NCBI GenBank assembly: GCA_002783205.1 | Contig: PFEY01000046.1 | Span: 1-51,060, forward strand | Length of the DNA stretch: 51,060 nucleotides | Source: Rhodobacteraceae bacterium CG17_big_fil_post_rev_8_21_14_2_50_63_15 | Lineage (GTDB): Bacteria; Pseudomonadota; Alphaproteobacteria; Rhodobacterales; Rhodobacteraceae | Reading direction: 5' to 3' | In this document: positions 27,416 through 35,364 of the stretch, piece by piece | How the letters are laid out: each line of letters starts with the position of its first letter | How positions within the stretch are numbered: the stretch's first letter is position 1 | Notes under the pieces: generated by a model | Seen by the model: the letters and a program-made list of their open reading frames with translations, nothing else | Database searches by the model: none | What the model was told of the DNA's origin: nothing | Program-made: the position numbers and the translations under genes

Positions 27416-28089
27416 GCAGCCGCCTCGATGCGTCCATCCCGCAGGCTGACCACCCGGTCACAGCGGCGGGCAAGCTCTGCGTCGTGGGTGACGAGGACAA
27501 GCGTTGCGTCATGGCGATCACGCAGGCCGAAAAGCAGATCGATGATCGCGACGCCGTTGCGACTGTCGAGATTTCCCGTCGGTTCGTCCGCCAGAATGAT
27601 CGCGGGCCGGGGGGCGGCGGCGCGTGCCAGCGCCACCCGTTGCTGTTCTCCGCCCGAGAGTTGCGAGGGATAATGGCCTGCGCGGGCAGACAGACCCACC
27701 GTCGCCAACTCCCGTTCGGCCCGTTCGCGCGCATCCGCCACACCCGCCAGTTCCAGTGGCGTGGCGACATTTTCCAGGGCGGTCATCGTGGGGATGAGGT
27801 GAAAGGACTGAAAGACGATGCCAAAGTTATCCCGCCGCAGACGGGCGAGTTGATCCTCGTTGAGCGCAGAGAGATCCTGTCCAAGGGCCATGACGCGCCC
27901 GGAGCTGACCTGTTCCAGCCCCCCCATCAGCATCAGAAGCGAGGACTTTCCCGAGCCCGAAGGACCGACCAATCCCAGCGTCTCTCCGCGATGGACATCG
28001 AGCGTGATCCCGTGGAGTATCTGCACAAGACCCGCATTCCCCTGAAGCGACAATTTGGCGTCAGCCAGGGACAGGATAGGAGAGTTCAT
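27412..28089 (-). CDS. ABC transporter ATP-binding protein (YbbA-like)
   Basis: 225 aa from the ATG at 28089 (MNSPILSLADAKLSL); the frame is open further upstream but would run through tesA. Walker A is GPSGSGKSS, the signature LSGGEQQRVALARA and Walker B IILADEPTGNLD. It belongs to the LolD/MacB/YbbA group of ATPases that pair with FtsX-type permeases. Its start codon overlaps the tesA start codon by two bases on the opposite strand (CATG). Confidence 0.93.
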   Translation of the reverse strand: MNSPILSLADAKLSLQGNAGLVQILHGITLDVHRGETLGLVGPSGSGKSSLLMLMGGLEQVSSGRVMALGQDLSALNEDQLARLRRDNFGIVFQSFHLIPTMTALENVATPLELAGVADARERAERELATVGLSARAGHYPSQLSGGEQQRVALARAAAPRPAIILADEPTGNLDSRNGVAIIDLLFGLRDRHDATLVLVTHDAELARRCDRVVSLRDGRIEAAA

Positions 28090-28768
28090 GCAGTTGCGCC
28101 TGATAAAAAAGAACTTTCTGACATATGGGGCCGGGCGGGCCGTGAGCAAGGTGCTCGCTGGCTTTCTTTGGCTTGCCAGCCCGGCCTGGGCGGATGCCCC
28201 GGTGACGATTCTTGCCATGGGGGATAGTCTGACGCAAGGTTATGGCCTGCCAGAGGCGGAGGGATTTGTGCCGCAGATGCAGAAATGGCTGACGGAGAGG
28301 GCGGTTGAGGCACGGCTGATCAATGGCGGAGTGTCGGGCGATACAACAGCAGGAGGGGCCGCGCGCATCGAGTGGAGCTTGACGCCAGACATTGATGCCA
28401 TGATCCTGACCTTGGGCGGAAATGACCTCTTGCGCGGCCTGGATCCGGCGATGAGCCGCGCCAACATCGAGACGATCCTGCAAGTGGCCAAGGCACAAGA
28501 TGTTGAGGTTTTGCTGGTCGGATTCGAGGCTCCGGGCAATTACGGGCCCGAGTACAAATCCGCTTTCGACGCGATTTACCCAGAATTATCGGTGACTTAT
28601 GAAACGCTTTACGCGGAGAGTTTCTTTGCAGGTCTGGGGGAAGATGAGCCCGCCATGCTTCAACGCTACTTTCAGGCCGATGCGATACATCCGAATGCCG
28701 ACGGGGTGGCACGGATTGTCGAGTCCCTTGGTCCGCAGGTGATTGCTCTGATCGCGCGCGCCAAATGA
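28088..28768 (+). CDS. tesA: Arylesterase / thioesterase I-like GDSL hydrolase
   Basis: 226 aa from the ATG at 28088, preceded by AGGAGAG. Signal peptide ends SPAWA before DAPVT. SGNH blocks are visible: MGDSLTQGYG (S47), GGVSGDTT, LTLGGNDLL and DAIHPNADG. Homologous periplasmic enzymes hydrolyse short- and long-chain acyl esters and thioesters and have lysophospholipase activity. It is divergent from ybbA/ybbP, as in Escherichia coli, but here the two start codons overlap. Confidence 0.92.
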   Translation: MQLRLIKKNFLTYGAGRAVSKVLAGFLWLASPAWADAPVTILAMGDSLTQGYGLPEAEGFVPQMQKWLTERAVEARLINGGVSGDTTAGGAARIEWSLTPDIDAMILTLGGNDLLRGLDPAMSRANIETILQVAKAQDVEVLLVGFEAPGNYGPEYKSAFDAIYPELSVTYETLYAESFFAGLGEDEPAMLQRYFQADAIHPNADGVARIVESLGPQVIALIARAK

Positions 28769-28795
28769 AAAAGGGCCCGACAAGGGGCCCAATTC
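28769..28795. terminator. Bidirectional terminator between tesA and cold-shock gene
   Basis: GGGCCC at 28773-28778 pairs with GGGCCC at 28785-28790 around a short loop. The minus side is followed by TTTTTC, making a standard terminator for the cold-shock gene; the plus side ends AATTCC and is weaker for tesA. Confidence 0.7.
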
Positions 28796-28814
28796 CGTCA
28801 ACACTATCGGTTGC

Positions 28815-29021
28815 TTATGCGAGCGACAGGTTTGCTGCCGATTCGCGACCGTCACGGCCGGATTCGATATCGAACTTCACCTTCTGATCGTCTGCCAGAC
28901 CGGTAAGCCCGGCGCGTTCTACTGCAGAAATGTGGACGAAAACGTCCTTGCCGCCGCCATCGGGCGCAATGAAGCCAAAACCTTTGGTTGCGTTAAACCA
29001 TTTTACGGTGCCAGTAGCCAT
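28815..29021 (-). CDS. Cold-shock domain protein (CspA family)
   Basis: 68 aa from the ATG at 29021 with AGAGGAGATC upstream. It starts [20 protein letters not shown], with RNP1 (KGFGFI) and RNP2 (VFVHIS) RNA-binding motifs. Single-stranded RNA/DNA-binding protein acting as an RNA chaperone. The long upstream stretch to the L,D-transpeptidase gene gives it a leader of unknown length, as is common for csp genes. Whether it is cold-induced cannot be read from the sequence. Confidence 0.95.
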   Translation of the reverse strand: MATGTVKWFNATKGFGFIAPDGGGKDVFVHISAVERAGLTGLADDQKVKFDIESGRDGRESAANLSLA

Positions 29022-29226
29022 CGTACTGATCTCCTCTTTTTTTGCTGCCCGCTTTAGTGCGGCAGCCCGGCTATGTCGTGCAAGATCGAGTGACTGAGCC
29101 GTAGAGCAGCAGATGGTCGATAGTGGTAACGTCGCAGACGGCAATATGGCGCAAGACGACCACAAAAGCAAGCACCAAGAAAAAGTTAATCCAGACCCTG
29201 CGTTCTGCGCAGAGTCCTGCACTTGG

Positions 29227-29793
29227 CTACAGGACGGTTACAACCGTCCCGATGGGCACCCGATCATACAGATCCTGCACATGTTCGTTGATCATGCGAA
29301 TGCATCCGTTCGACACGGAACGTCCGATCGATTGCGGTTCGGTCGTGCCATGAATCCGGTAATAGGTATCGCGCCCGTTCTGGAAAAGATAAAGCGCGCG
29401 CGCGCCGAGCGGGTTGCCGGGTCCGCCAGGCTGGACATAGTCATTGCCGGCAAAGCGTCCGTAGGTCCGCGGGTCACGCGCAATCATCTCGTTGGTGGGG
29501 CGCCAGGTTGGCCATTGTTTTTTCACAGCGATGACGGCGGTGCCGGTAAAGTCCAGTCCGGCCTTGCCCACGCCAACGCCATAGCGGAGGGCACGCCCTG
29601 GGCCCGTCACAAAATAAAGGAAATGCGCACGGGGCAGAACCAGCAGTTGTCCGGGTTGGTATTGGGGGTCAAACGCGACTTCCTGCGGGGCAAACTTGGG
29701 ATCAAGCTCAAAAGCTTGTGCAAGGGTGGGCAGGACAGCAAACGAGGCTGCCGCGGCAAGTCCGGTTGACATCAAATTGCGGCGATCAATCAT
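29227..29793 (-). CDS. L,D-transpeptidase (YkuD domain)
   Basis: 188 aa from the ATG at 29793 with GGAG seven nt upstream; the GTG one codon earlier is less likely. Signal sequence [20 protein letters not shown], Tat-like in its arginine pair, ends near AQA. The YkuD catalytic motif is complete: [11 protein letters not shown] followed by SNGCIRM with the nucleophile Cys. Such enzymes cross-link peptidoglycan (3-3 links) or attach lipoproteins to it in the periplasm. The single-gene setting gives no hint which. Confidence 0.93.
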   Translation of the reverse strand: MIDRRNLMSTGLAAAASFAVLPTLAQAFELDPKFAPQEVAFDPQYQPGQLLVLPRAHFLYFVTGPGRALRYGVGVGKAGLDFTGTAVIAVKKQWPTWRPTNEMIARDPRTYGRFAGNDYVQPGGPGNPLGARALYLFQNGRDTYYRIHGTTEPQSIGRSVSNGCIRMINEHVQDLYDRVPIGTVVTVL

Positions 29794-29796
29794 CAC

Positions 29797-30103
29797 ACAT
29801 CTCCATTGATAGCGATCTGAGCATAGCTGAGTGCCTTCTGGGTGAGAAAATCAAATCCGGGGCGGGATGGAAAACTCTGCGCCACTGTGGCGGAGTGGTC
29901 GCAGAGACCACATCAGATCGCGGCCCAATCCGTGAATCGGTGGGGCAAGGGAGCGCGATGCAGGGGCGGACTGTCGAAACGCGTCTGGGGGATATGGCTT
30001 GACATGATCATGGCACTCCTCTGTGGCCTGGCTTTGACGTGGGGTGTCTTGCCACGGGCGACTAGAGCCTGTGCACGCAATGTGAATTGCCGTGAAGGCG
30101 GCG
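29797..30103. other. 307-nt intergenic region, no gene seen
   Basis: Between the minus-strand MFS gene (ending at 30104) and the L,D-transpeptidase start. I see two short inverted repeats (CGCCA/TGGCG near 29881 and CGTGG/CCACG at 30038-30056) without T-runs. No convincing promoter or coding frame was found; a plus-strand frame from 30004 lacks a ribosome site and runs antisense into the MFS gene. Confidence 0.6.
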
Positions 30104-31321
30104 TCAGCCAAGACCAAGGCTGTGTTCGCGACGGATCACCAGCAGGATGGTTCCGATGGCCGCGAGAGCGCTGCAAAGCATGATCCAAAGCAATGGAAAG
30201 GCTCCGCTTGCCGGTGTCAGCAATAGTCCAGCCAGCGCCGAGAGTGCCGCGCCCAGCCCGATCATCAAGGCCCCCGAAAGACCGCTTGCCGTCCCCGCCA
30301 GATCCGGTCGGATCGAGAGTGCCCCGGCGGTGGCGTTGGGGATCACCATGCCATTGCCCAGCCCCATGAAGGTCATCAGCCCGAAAAAGCTGATCGGGGT
30401 GCCAAGGCCGAGAGAAAAGAGCAGGAGATTGAGCGCGATCCCGCTCGCATTGGCGATGGCCCCCCAAAACACCATGCGATTGACACCGATTCGGGTGGAA
30501 AATCGGCCTGATAGAAAGTTGCCGATGAAATAGCCGATGGCGGGGGCCCCGAACAGAACGCCCAGCGTCGCGGGAGGCAGGCCAAAGACCTGATCGCCGA
30601 CGAAGGGCGCCCCGCCGAGATAGGCAAAGAACGACCCCGAGGACAAACCGGCCGCCAACGCATACCCCCAGAACCGCCGGGAAGTCAGAAGCGCGGGATA
30701 GTCGCGGAACTGCTGGACCAGAGTGCGTCCCGTGAGTGGCGCGGTTTCACCCAGGTCGCGCCAGCAAAGCCAGAACAGCGCCGCGCCGAGGATGAAGAGC
30801 GCCCCGAAATTGGCCTGCCAGCCGAACATCTCGTCGAGGATCCCGCCGATCGCGGGGCCGACCATCGGCACCACGGCCATGCCCATGGTGACATAGCCGA
30901 TCATCGAGGCGGCGCGGTCCTGCGGGACCATGTCGCGGACAATGGCGCGACTGAGGACCATGGCCACCACGACGCTGGCCTGCATCATGCGAAAGACCAG
31001 AAAAACAGTGACGCTGGGCGCCAGAATGCAGCCAGCCGTGGCGAAAAGAAACAAGCCAAGTCCCCAGAGGATGATCGGGCGGCGCCCCCAACGATCTGAA
31101 ATCGGCCCCATCAGGAGTTGCAATCCCGCATTGACCGCAAGATAGAGCGCGACCGATAACTGAATGAGCCGGTAGTCGGTTCTGAAATATGCGGTCATGC
31201 CCGGCAGGCTGGGCAGAAAGATATTCATTGCCAAGGCGGAAAGCCCCGCGAGCAGGATCAGCGTGGCGATATGGGGAGGTGTGCTGCGGTCCAGAAACCG
31301 GACCGATTGATGCGCGCTCAT
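30104..31321 (-). CDS. Bcr/CflA family multidrug efflux MFS transporter
   Basis: 405 aa, twelve TM segments. The first TM reads LLAGLSALAMNIFLPSLPGM, followed by the MFS loop motif GPISDRWGRRPIILWGL between TM2 and TM3 and VVPMVGPAIGG at TM5, both diagnostic of the Bcr/CflA drug:proton antiporters. Substrates may include bicyclomycin-like drugs or cysteine, but cannot be assigned. It is divergent from pccB, sharing a 166-nt regulatory spacer. Confidence 0.9.
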   Translation of the reverse strand: MSAHQSVRFLDRSTPPHIATLILLAGLSALAMNIFLPSLPGMTAYFRTDYRLIQLSVALYLAVNAGLQLLMGPISDRWGRRPIILWGLGLFLFATAGCILAPSVTVFLVFRMMQASVVVAMVLSRAIVRDMVPQDRAASMIGYVTMGMAVVPMVGPAIGGILDEMFGWQANFGALFILGAALFWLCWRDLGETAPLTGRTLVQQFRDYPALLTSRRFWGYALAAGLSSGSFFAYLGGAPFVGDQVFGLPPATLGVLFGAPAIGYFIGNFLSGRFSTRIGVNRMVFWGAIANASGIALNLLLFSLGLGTPISFFGLMTFMGLGNGMVIPNATAGALSIRPDLAGTASGLSGALMIGLGAALSALAGLLLTPASGAFPLLWIMLCSALAAIGTILLVIRREHSLGLG

Positions 31322-31379
31322 GATCCATGGCTAGGCGTGAGGGGGGGAGAAGTCCATGCGGATGGCATGGAATTTTCCT

Positions 31380-31425
31380 ATTTGCATGTTTGTTTTAATT
31401 ATTTGCAATTATTTGCAAATTTGCT
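31380..31425. promoter_or_regulatory. TTTGCAAA-type operator upstream of pccB (PccR/ScfR-like site)
   Basis: An AT-rich patch with repeated half-sites: TTTGCATG (31381-31388), TTTGCAAT (31402-31409), TTTGCAAA (31412-31419) and TTTGC (31420-31424). From memory, the short-chain acyl-CoA regulator PccR of Rhodobacter sphaeroides binds TTTGCAAA half-sites upstream of pccB. The half-sites here are spaced about 10 bp, so arrangement differs from the spaced pair I recall. The patch lies about 65-105 nt before the pccB start and could also affect the divergent MFS gene. No pccR homologue is in the window. Confidence 0.65.
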
Positions 31426-31487
31426 GTTTTTCACTTTGTCATCGAGGTGGAACGCCCTATGCTCCGCGCACCAGCGAGGGGGGCACG

Positions 31488-33020
31488 ATGAAAGACATCC
31501 TTGAGGAACTCGAGAGCCGCCGTGCCGAGGCGCGCAAGGGCGGTGGCGCACGCCGGATCGAGGCGCAGCATTCCCGCGGCAAATTGACGGCGCGCGAGCG
31601 GATCGATTTGCTGCTCGATGACGGCAGCTTTGAAGAGTTCGACATGTTCAAGGCGCATCGCTGCACCGATTTCGGGATGGAAAAGGATCGCCCGCATGGC
31701 GACGGGGTGGTGACGGGCTGGGGCACGATCAATGGGCGGATGGTCTATGTGTTCAGCCAGGACTTTACCGTCTTTGGTGGATCGCTCAGTGAGACCAACG
31801 CCGAGAAGATCTGCAAGATCATGGACATGGCGATGCAGAATGGCGCACCGGTCATCGGTATCAACGACTCGGGCGGTGCGCGCATCCAGGAAGGGGTGGC
31901 GAGCCTTGCCGGCTATGCCGAAGTGTTTCAGCGCAACATCATGGCGAGCGGCGTCGTGCCGCAGATCAGCCTCATCATGGGCCCCTGTGCGGGGGGCGCG
32001 GTTTACAGTCCGGCGATGACCGATTTCATCTTCATGGTGCGTGACACGTCCTATATGTTCGTGACCGGCCCGGATGTGGTCAAGACCGTGACCAACGAGA
32101 TCGTCACCGCCGAGGAGCTGGGCGGCGCGAGCACGCATACCCGCAAGTCGAGCGTCGCTGACGGCACCTTCGAGAACGATGTCGAGGCGCTGGCCGAGGT
32201 GCGGCGGCTGGTCGATTTTCTACCGCTGAACAATCGCGAAAAACCGCCCGTGCGCCCGTTCTTCGATACACCCGGACGGGTCGAGGAAAGCCTCGACACG
32301 CTCATCCCCGACAATGCCAACACGCCCTATGACATGAAGGAACTGATCCTCAAGGTTGCGGACGAGGCGGATTTCTATGAAATTCAGGCAGAGTTTGCCA
32401 AGAACATTATCACCGGGTTCATCCGTCTGGAGGGCCAGACGGTGGGCGTGGTGGCCAATCAGCCGATGGTGCTGGCCGGATGCCTCGATATCGATTCGAG
32501 CCGCAAGGCGGCGCGATTCGTGCGGTTCTGCGATGCCTTCGAGATCCCGCTCCTGACCTTTGTCGATGTGCCGGGGTTTCTGCCCGGCACCGGGCAGGAA
32601 TATGGTGGCGTGATCAAGCACGGGGCCAAGCTGCTTTTCGCCTATGGCGAGGCCACGGTGCCCAAGGTCACGGTGATCACCCGCAAGGCTTATGGCGGGG
32701 CCTATGACGTGATGTCGTCGAAGCATCTGCGCGGCGATTTCAACTATGCCTGGCCCACGGCGGAGATTGCCGTGATGGGCGCCAAGGGGGCGACCGAGAT
32801 CATCTACCGGGCGGATCTCGGCGACCCCGAGAGGATCGCGGCGCATACGAAAAGCTATGAAGGCCGGTTTGCCAATCCCTTCGTGGCGGCCGAACGCGGC
32901 TTTATCGATGAGGTGATCCAGCCGCGCGGCACCCGGCTGCGGGTCTGCCGGGCCTTTGCGAGCCTGCGCAACAAGAAGCTGAGCAACCCTTGGAAGAAAC
33001 ACGATAACATCCCGCTCTGA
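31488..33020 (+). CDS. pccB: Propionyl-CoA carboxylase beta subunit
   Basis: 510 aa from the ATG at 31488 (GAGGGGGG upstream), the standard length; the frame opens further upstream through the operator and is not used. Carboxyltransferase motifs: SHGKL-like region [42 protein letters not shown] and the C-terminal [12 protein letters not shown]. With PccA it carboxylates propionyl-CoA to (S)-methylmalonyl-CoA in the cytosol. First gene of the propionate locus and directly behind the operator. Confidence 0.96.
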   Translation: MKDILEELESRRAEARKGGGARRIEAQHSRGKLTARERIDLLLDDGSFEEFDMFKAHRCTDFGMEKDRPHGDGVVTGWGTINGRMVYVFSQDFTVFGGSLSETNAEKICKIMDMAMQNGAPVIGINDSGGARIQEGVASLAGYAEVFQRNIMASGVVPQISLIMGPCAGGAVYSPAMTDFIFMVRDTSYMFVTGPDVVKTVTNEIVTAEELGGASTHTRKSSVADGTFENDVEALAEVRRLVDFLPLNNREKPPVRPFFDTPGRVEESLDTLIPDNANTPYDMKELILKVADEADFYEIQAEFAKNIITGFIRLEGQTVGVVANQPMVLAGCLDIDSSRKAARFVRFCDAFEIPLLTFVDVPGFLPGTGQEYGGVIKHGAKLLFAYGEATVPKVTVITRKAYGGAYDVMSSKHLRGDFNYAWPTAEIAVMGAKGATEIIYRADLGDPERIAAHTKSYEGRFANPFVAAERGFIDEVIQPRGTRLRVCRAFASLRNKKLSNPWKKHDNIPL

Positions 33021-33033
33021 GACCGCTGCGGAT

Positions 33034-33080
33034 TGGGGGCCAGCCCCCAAACCCCCAGGGTATTTGGGCCAAGAAGAAAC
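33034..33080 (+). repeat. Roseobacter-type intergenic element (copy 2, diverged)
   Basis: GGGGGCCAGCCCCCAAACCC then CCAGGGTATTTGGGCCAAGAAG. A GGGGG-cca-gCCCCC hairpin is followed by the AGGGTATTTGG word, in the same order as copy 3. It separates pccB from the next gene and may act as a processing site or weak terminator. Confidence 0.55.
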
Positions 33081-33093
33081 CGGAAGGTGCCGA

Positions 33094-33432
33094 ATGAGTC
33101 GCAACCGCTGGCATGTGATCGAAGAGGAGGATGGCGCGCTCATCGTGGCGCGGCGCTGGCCTTTGCGGTTTGATCTGGCAGTCAGCACGCGGCTCCCTGA
33201 TGGCGGACGCAGATGGATCGCGCATCAGGTCCGGCAGGATGTCTGGCGCGCGCTCCGCGGGCTGCGGGGTTTTGCGCCTGCCGTACGGGTCATCCGCGAG
33301 GCGGGGGGCCTGTGCGTTGTGGCGGGGGGCGAAGTACAGGGGCGTTTTGACCGCATCCGCGCCGAGGCCCGCATCGTCGATGTGCTGGAGAACAGGACCA
33401 ATCGAGCGCGCTGGCTTGAGTGCGGCCGATGA
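33094..33432 (+). CDS. Uncharacterised protein in propionate locus (112 aa)
   Basis: 112 aa from the ATG at 33094 (GGAAGG upstream), beginning MSRNRWHVIEEEDGALIVA. Arg-rich, no signal peptide, no known motif. It overlaps the following secreted protein by 4 nt (ATGA). Its presence between pccB and pccA is, to my memory, a recurrent feature in Rhodobacterales, but no function is known to me. Confidence 0.7.
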   Translation: MSRNRWHVIEEEDGALIVARRWPLRFDLAVSTRLPDGGRRWIAHQVRQDVWRALRGLRGFAPAVRVIREAGGLCVVAGGEVQGRFDRIRAEARIVDVLENRTNRARWLECGR

Positions 33433-33830
33433 GGCGGGCAGGACGGGCTGTGGCGATCTGTGCCGCTCTGGTCCTGGCCCGAGGCGCGGCAGCGCAGGAG
33501 GAGACGCTGCTGCTGCCCTCGGGTCTGGAGGTGCGCTTGCAGGAGGTCTTGACGGATCGTCCGGGCGACGGACTGGTCTATCGGTTCCGGTTTTATGCCG
33601 AGGATTTTGTTCTCAGCGACGCGGTGCTGGAGTCGGTCCTGGCCGATCTCACCTGGCTTTGTGAGCGTTATGCGCTTTCACGTCTGCCGGTCATTGGTCC
33701 GCAGCCCTCGCGTATCGTGATTTCGCTTGCGGACAAGCCATCGGAATTCGGTGTCTACGATCCGGATGTGATCCAGGTTTTCGAATCGTTCAGCCCGCAG
33801 GGCGGGGCCTGCGTTTGGGAGTTGTATTGA
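33429..33830 (+). CDS. Periplasmic protein of unknown function (DUF6497-like)
   Basis: 133 aa from the ATG at 33429; a GTG at 33420 is possible. A signal peptide (MRRAGRAVAICAALVLARG, ending AAAQ) precedes a compact domain with two cysteines (C in LTWLCERYAL and in GGACVWELY) that could form a disulfide. It looks like the DUF6497 family found in this locus in related bacteria. Translationally coupled to the previous gene. No function known. Confidence 0.72.
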   Translation: MRRAGRAVAICAALVLARGAAAQEETLLLPSGLEVRLQEVLTDRPGDGLVYRFRFYAEDFVLSDAVLESVLADLTWLCERYALSRLPVIGPQPSRIVISLADKPSEFGVYDPDVIQVFESFSPQGGACVWELY

Positions 33831-34053
33831 TGCGGATGCGGAATTCTTCGGCACAGGTCGCAGGACTGCGGATGACTGAGGCTTTGCGGACACATGCACA
33901 TGGCTTCGCGCATGATGCGTTTCCAAAGCCAAATAATTCAGATAAACTATTTTGTGGTTGCAGTTATGCGGCCTTAACCTCGCACGCCCGACGCATAGGG
34001 ATCGATTCCCGTTCGTCGTTTCTTTACGATTATACGAGAGACAGGAGAAATAT

Positions 34054-34185
34054 ATGTCGAAGACCATCAAGAGCATTCTCGCAATCGGCCTCGTCGCCAT
34101 TGTTGCAGCTTGCGCACAGCCTGCCGAAGAAGAGTTTGTTGTGGTCGAGCCGGTTCAGCCCGAGCCCGTTACCAGCAAATACTGA
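34054..34185 (+). CDS. Small lipoprotein (43 aa)
   Basis: 43 aa, ATG with AGGAGAAA upstream, starting MSKTIKSILAIGLVAIVAAC with a good lipobox (VAAC, Cys at 20). The mature part is only about 24 residues, acidic and Pro/Glu-rich (PAEEEFVVVEPVQPEP). Lipid-anchored micro-proteins like this are common in roseobacters; function unknown. It is preceded by 220 nt without a gene and followed by a strong hairpin, so it is probably its own transcript. Confidence 0.78.
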   Translation: MSKTIKSILAIGLVAIVAACAQPAEEEFVVVEPVQPEPVTSKY

Positions 34186-34202
34186 TACGCTTTCTGAACG
34201 GA

Positions 34203-34234
34203 GTTCGGAGCGGGCGAAGTTGCCTGCTCCGAAC
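34203..34234 (+). terminator. Hairpin after small lipoprotein gene
   Basis: GTTCGGAGCGGGC (34203-34215) pairs with GCCTGCTCCGAAC (34222-34234), thirteen pairs including one G-U, loop of six. No T-run follows, so it may stabilise the 3' end of the abundant small mRNA rather than terminate on its own. Confidence 0.6.
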
Positions 34235-34272
34235 AACCTGCTGCGGTTCCCCTGTGATCCGGCAGGCAAGCC

Positions 34273-34629
34273 ATGCTGAAGCATCGCGGATTTCCCGGGC
34301 GTCTGCCGGGAACGGATTTTCAATTCACAATTCGACGGGCCAATCCCAAGGGGGCAACCCCCCTCATCGCGCGTGAGCGTTATGCAGACCGCCGCGCGCC
34401 AGACCGACGTGCGGATGCAGCATTTGTGCGCGCGATATGGGACTGTTTTGGCGATGCTCCGTTTGAGCGTGGCAATCTCGATGGTGGGCGTCTGAGTTGG
34501 TTGCTTGGCCGTGAGGTGAAACCGGCAGAAGAGCCATTTGACCCCAGGAGTTATGCGGCGCTTCTTGTGCTTGATCTGGACGTGGCCCGCGTTTCCTTTC
34601 CCGAGGTTTTCGGAGAGGATGACAGGTGA
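34273..34629 (+). CDS. Uncharacterised 118-aa protein in propionate locus
   Basis: 118 aa, starting MLKHRGFPGRLPGTDFQF. Basic N-terminal half, acidic C-terminal half with RSYAALLVLDLDVARVSF. No known motif and no signal peptide. Codon choice looks native. The start has no strong ribosome site. I cannot name the family; it may be a genuine conserved hypothetical or start further downstream. Confidence 0.5.
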   Translation: MLKHRGFPGRLPGTDFQFTIRRANPKGATPLIARERYADRRAPDRRADAAFVRAIWDCFGDAPFERGNLDGGRLSWLLGREVKPAEEPFDPRSYAALLVLDLDVARVSFPEVFGEDDR

Positions 34630-34990
34630 TGCCCGGTTTGATCGGCGCAAACGTGCCAAAAAGTCTTGCGAACGCGCAGCAATCTGCCGAGGCGGGAATG
34701 GCGCAGTCTTTCTGCTTGGAGCAAAGGGTTTGGTCTGACAGGATGCCTGCGGTAGCGGGGGCCCACTCCCCAGGGGCGTTGACAAAATGTCTGGTCCGTT
34801 ATCCTTTCCCTCGCGGGCGGTGCTGTGCCGTTTTCGACAGCCCGCCCGCTTTTTTTGCGATGGCGTCTCTCGCAAATGAGCGACGGGTCGCCGATTCTAG
34901 AGGCCATGGGGCGGAATATTTTGACCTTGGGGTGCGTTTGGCATTCAGTCCCGCCACTCGATCAGGGCAGATAACAGGAGAAGGCCAATC
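34630..34990. other. 361-nt region without a gene, contains strong terminator
   Basis: No credible coding frame: the open frame from 34626 lacks a ribosome site and continues through a terminator and the next lipoprotein in another frame. The region holds a GGGG/CCCC mini-hairpin near 34760-34775, a TTGACA at 34779-34784 and the terminator at 34813-34857. Confidence 0.6.
34813..34857 (+). terminator. Strong intrinsic terminator
   Basis: GCGGGCGG-TGCTGT (34813-34826) pairs with ACAG-CCCGCCCGC (34837-34849) with a single bulge, followed by seven or more T. One of the clearest intrinsic terminators in the window; it closes the transcript of the 118-aa gene or of a small RNA starting near 34790. 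Confidence 0.9.
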
Positions 34991-35209
34991 ATGCAGAACC
35001 ATAGACGTTCTTTATCCGCGGCGATCGCCGGGAGTACGCTGCTGGCGCTTGTCGCCTGCGGCGACACGGTGCCCGAACAGGCGTTGCTTGGCGGTGGTGC
35101 GGGCGCCATTGCGGGCGCTGTTGTGGGCGGCAGTGTCCTTACCGGCGCGGCCGTCGGGGCTGCGGGCAACGTTGTCGCTTGTCAGACCAAACTGGCAAAC
35201 TGCAACTGA
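34991..35209 (+). CDS. Small lipoprotein with glycine-zipper segment
   Basis: 72 aa, ATG with AGGAGAAGG upstream. Signal peptide with lipobox LVAC (Cys at 23). The mature part contains GGGAGAIAGAVVGGSVLTGA, a glycine-zipper membrane segment like those of Rickettsia 17-kDa surface antigen relatives. Likely an outer- or inner-membrane lipoprotein able to pack against itself. It is closed by its own terminator before pccA. Confidence 0.82.
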   Translation: MQNHRRSLSAAIAGSTLLALVACGDTVPEQALLGGGAGAIAGAVVGGSVLTGAAVGAAGNVVACQTKLANCN

Positions 35210-35263
35210 CGTCTGCCGCTCTTGCGCGCGGTCCGGGGACAATCGCAAAACCAGATCGGCAAA

Positions 35264-35296
35264 CCATCGGTGCGGGACCGCACCGGTGGTTTTTTC
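35264..35296 (+). terminator. Intrinsic terminator upstream of pccA
   Basis: CCATCGGTGCG (35264-35274) pairs with CGCACCGGTGG (35279-35289), including one T-G pair, followed by six T. It ends the glycine-zipper lipoprotein transcript, so pccA, starting at 35365, would need read-through or its own promoter. Confidence 0.88.
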
Positions 35297-35364
35297 ATGT
35301 TCAGGGCCCTGATGACCGCGCAGGACTCCGGCTCGGGAAACGGCAAGAAGAAGGAACAGAAGGT

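Noticed and set aside
30004-30183. Plus-strand frame starting with a hydrophobic segment in the MFS/L,D-transpeptidase spacer
   Set aside because: No ribosome site, and the second half runs antisense into the MFS transporter; signal-like start probably by chance.
31356-31487. N-terminal extension of pccB
   Set aside because: The extension would translate the TTTGCAAA operator and lacks similarity to PccB; the ATG at 31488 gives the family length.
34626-35312. 228-codon open frame through the region before pccA
   Set aside because: It crosses a strong terminator and the glycine-zipper lipoprotein in another frame, and its composition is not protein-like.
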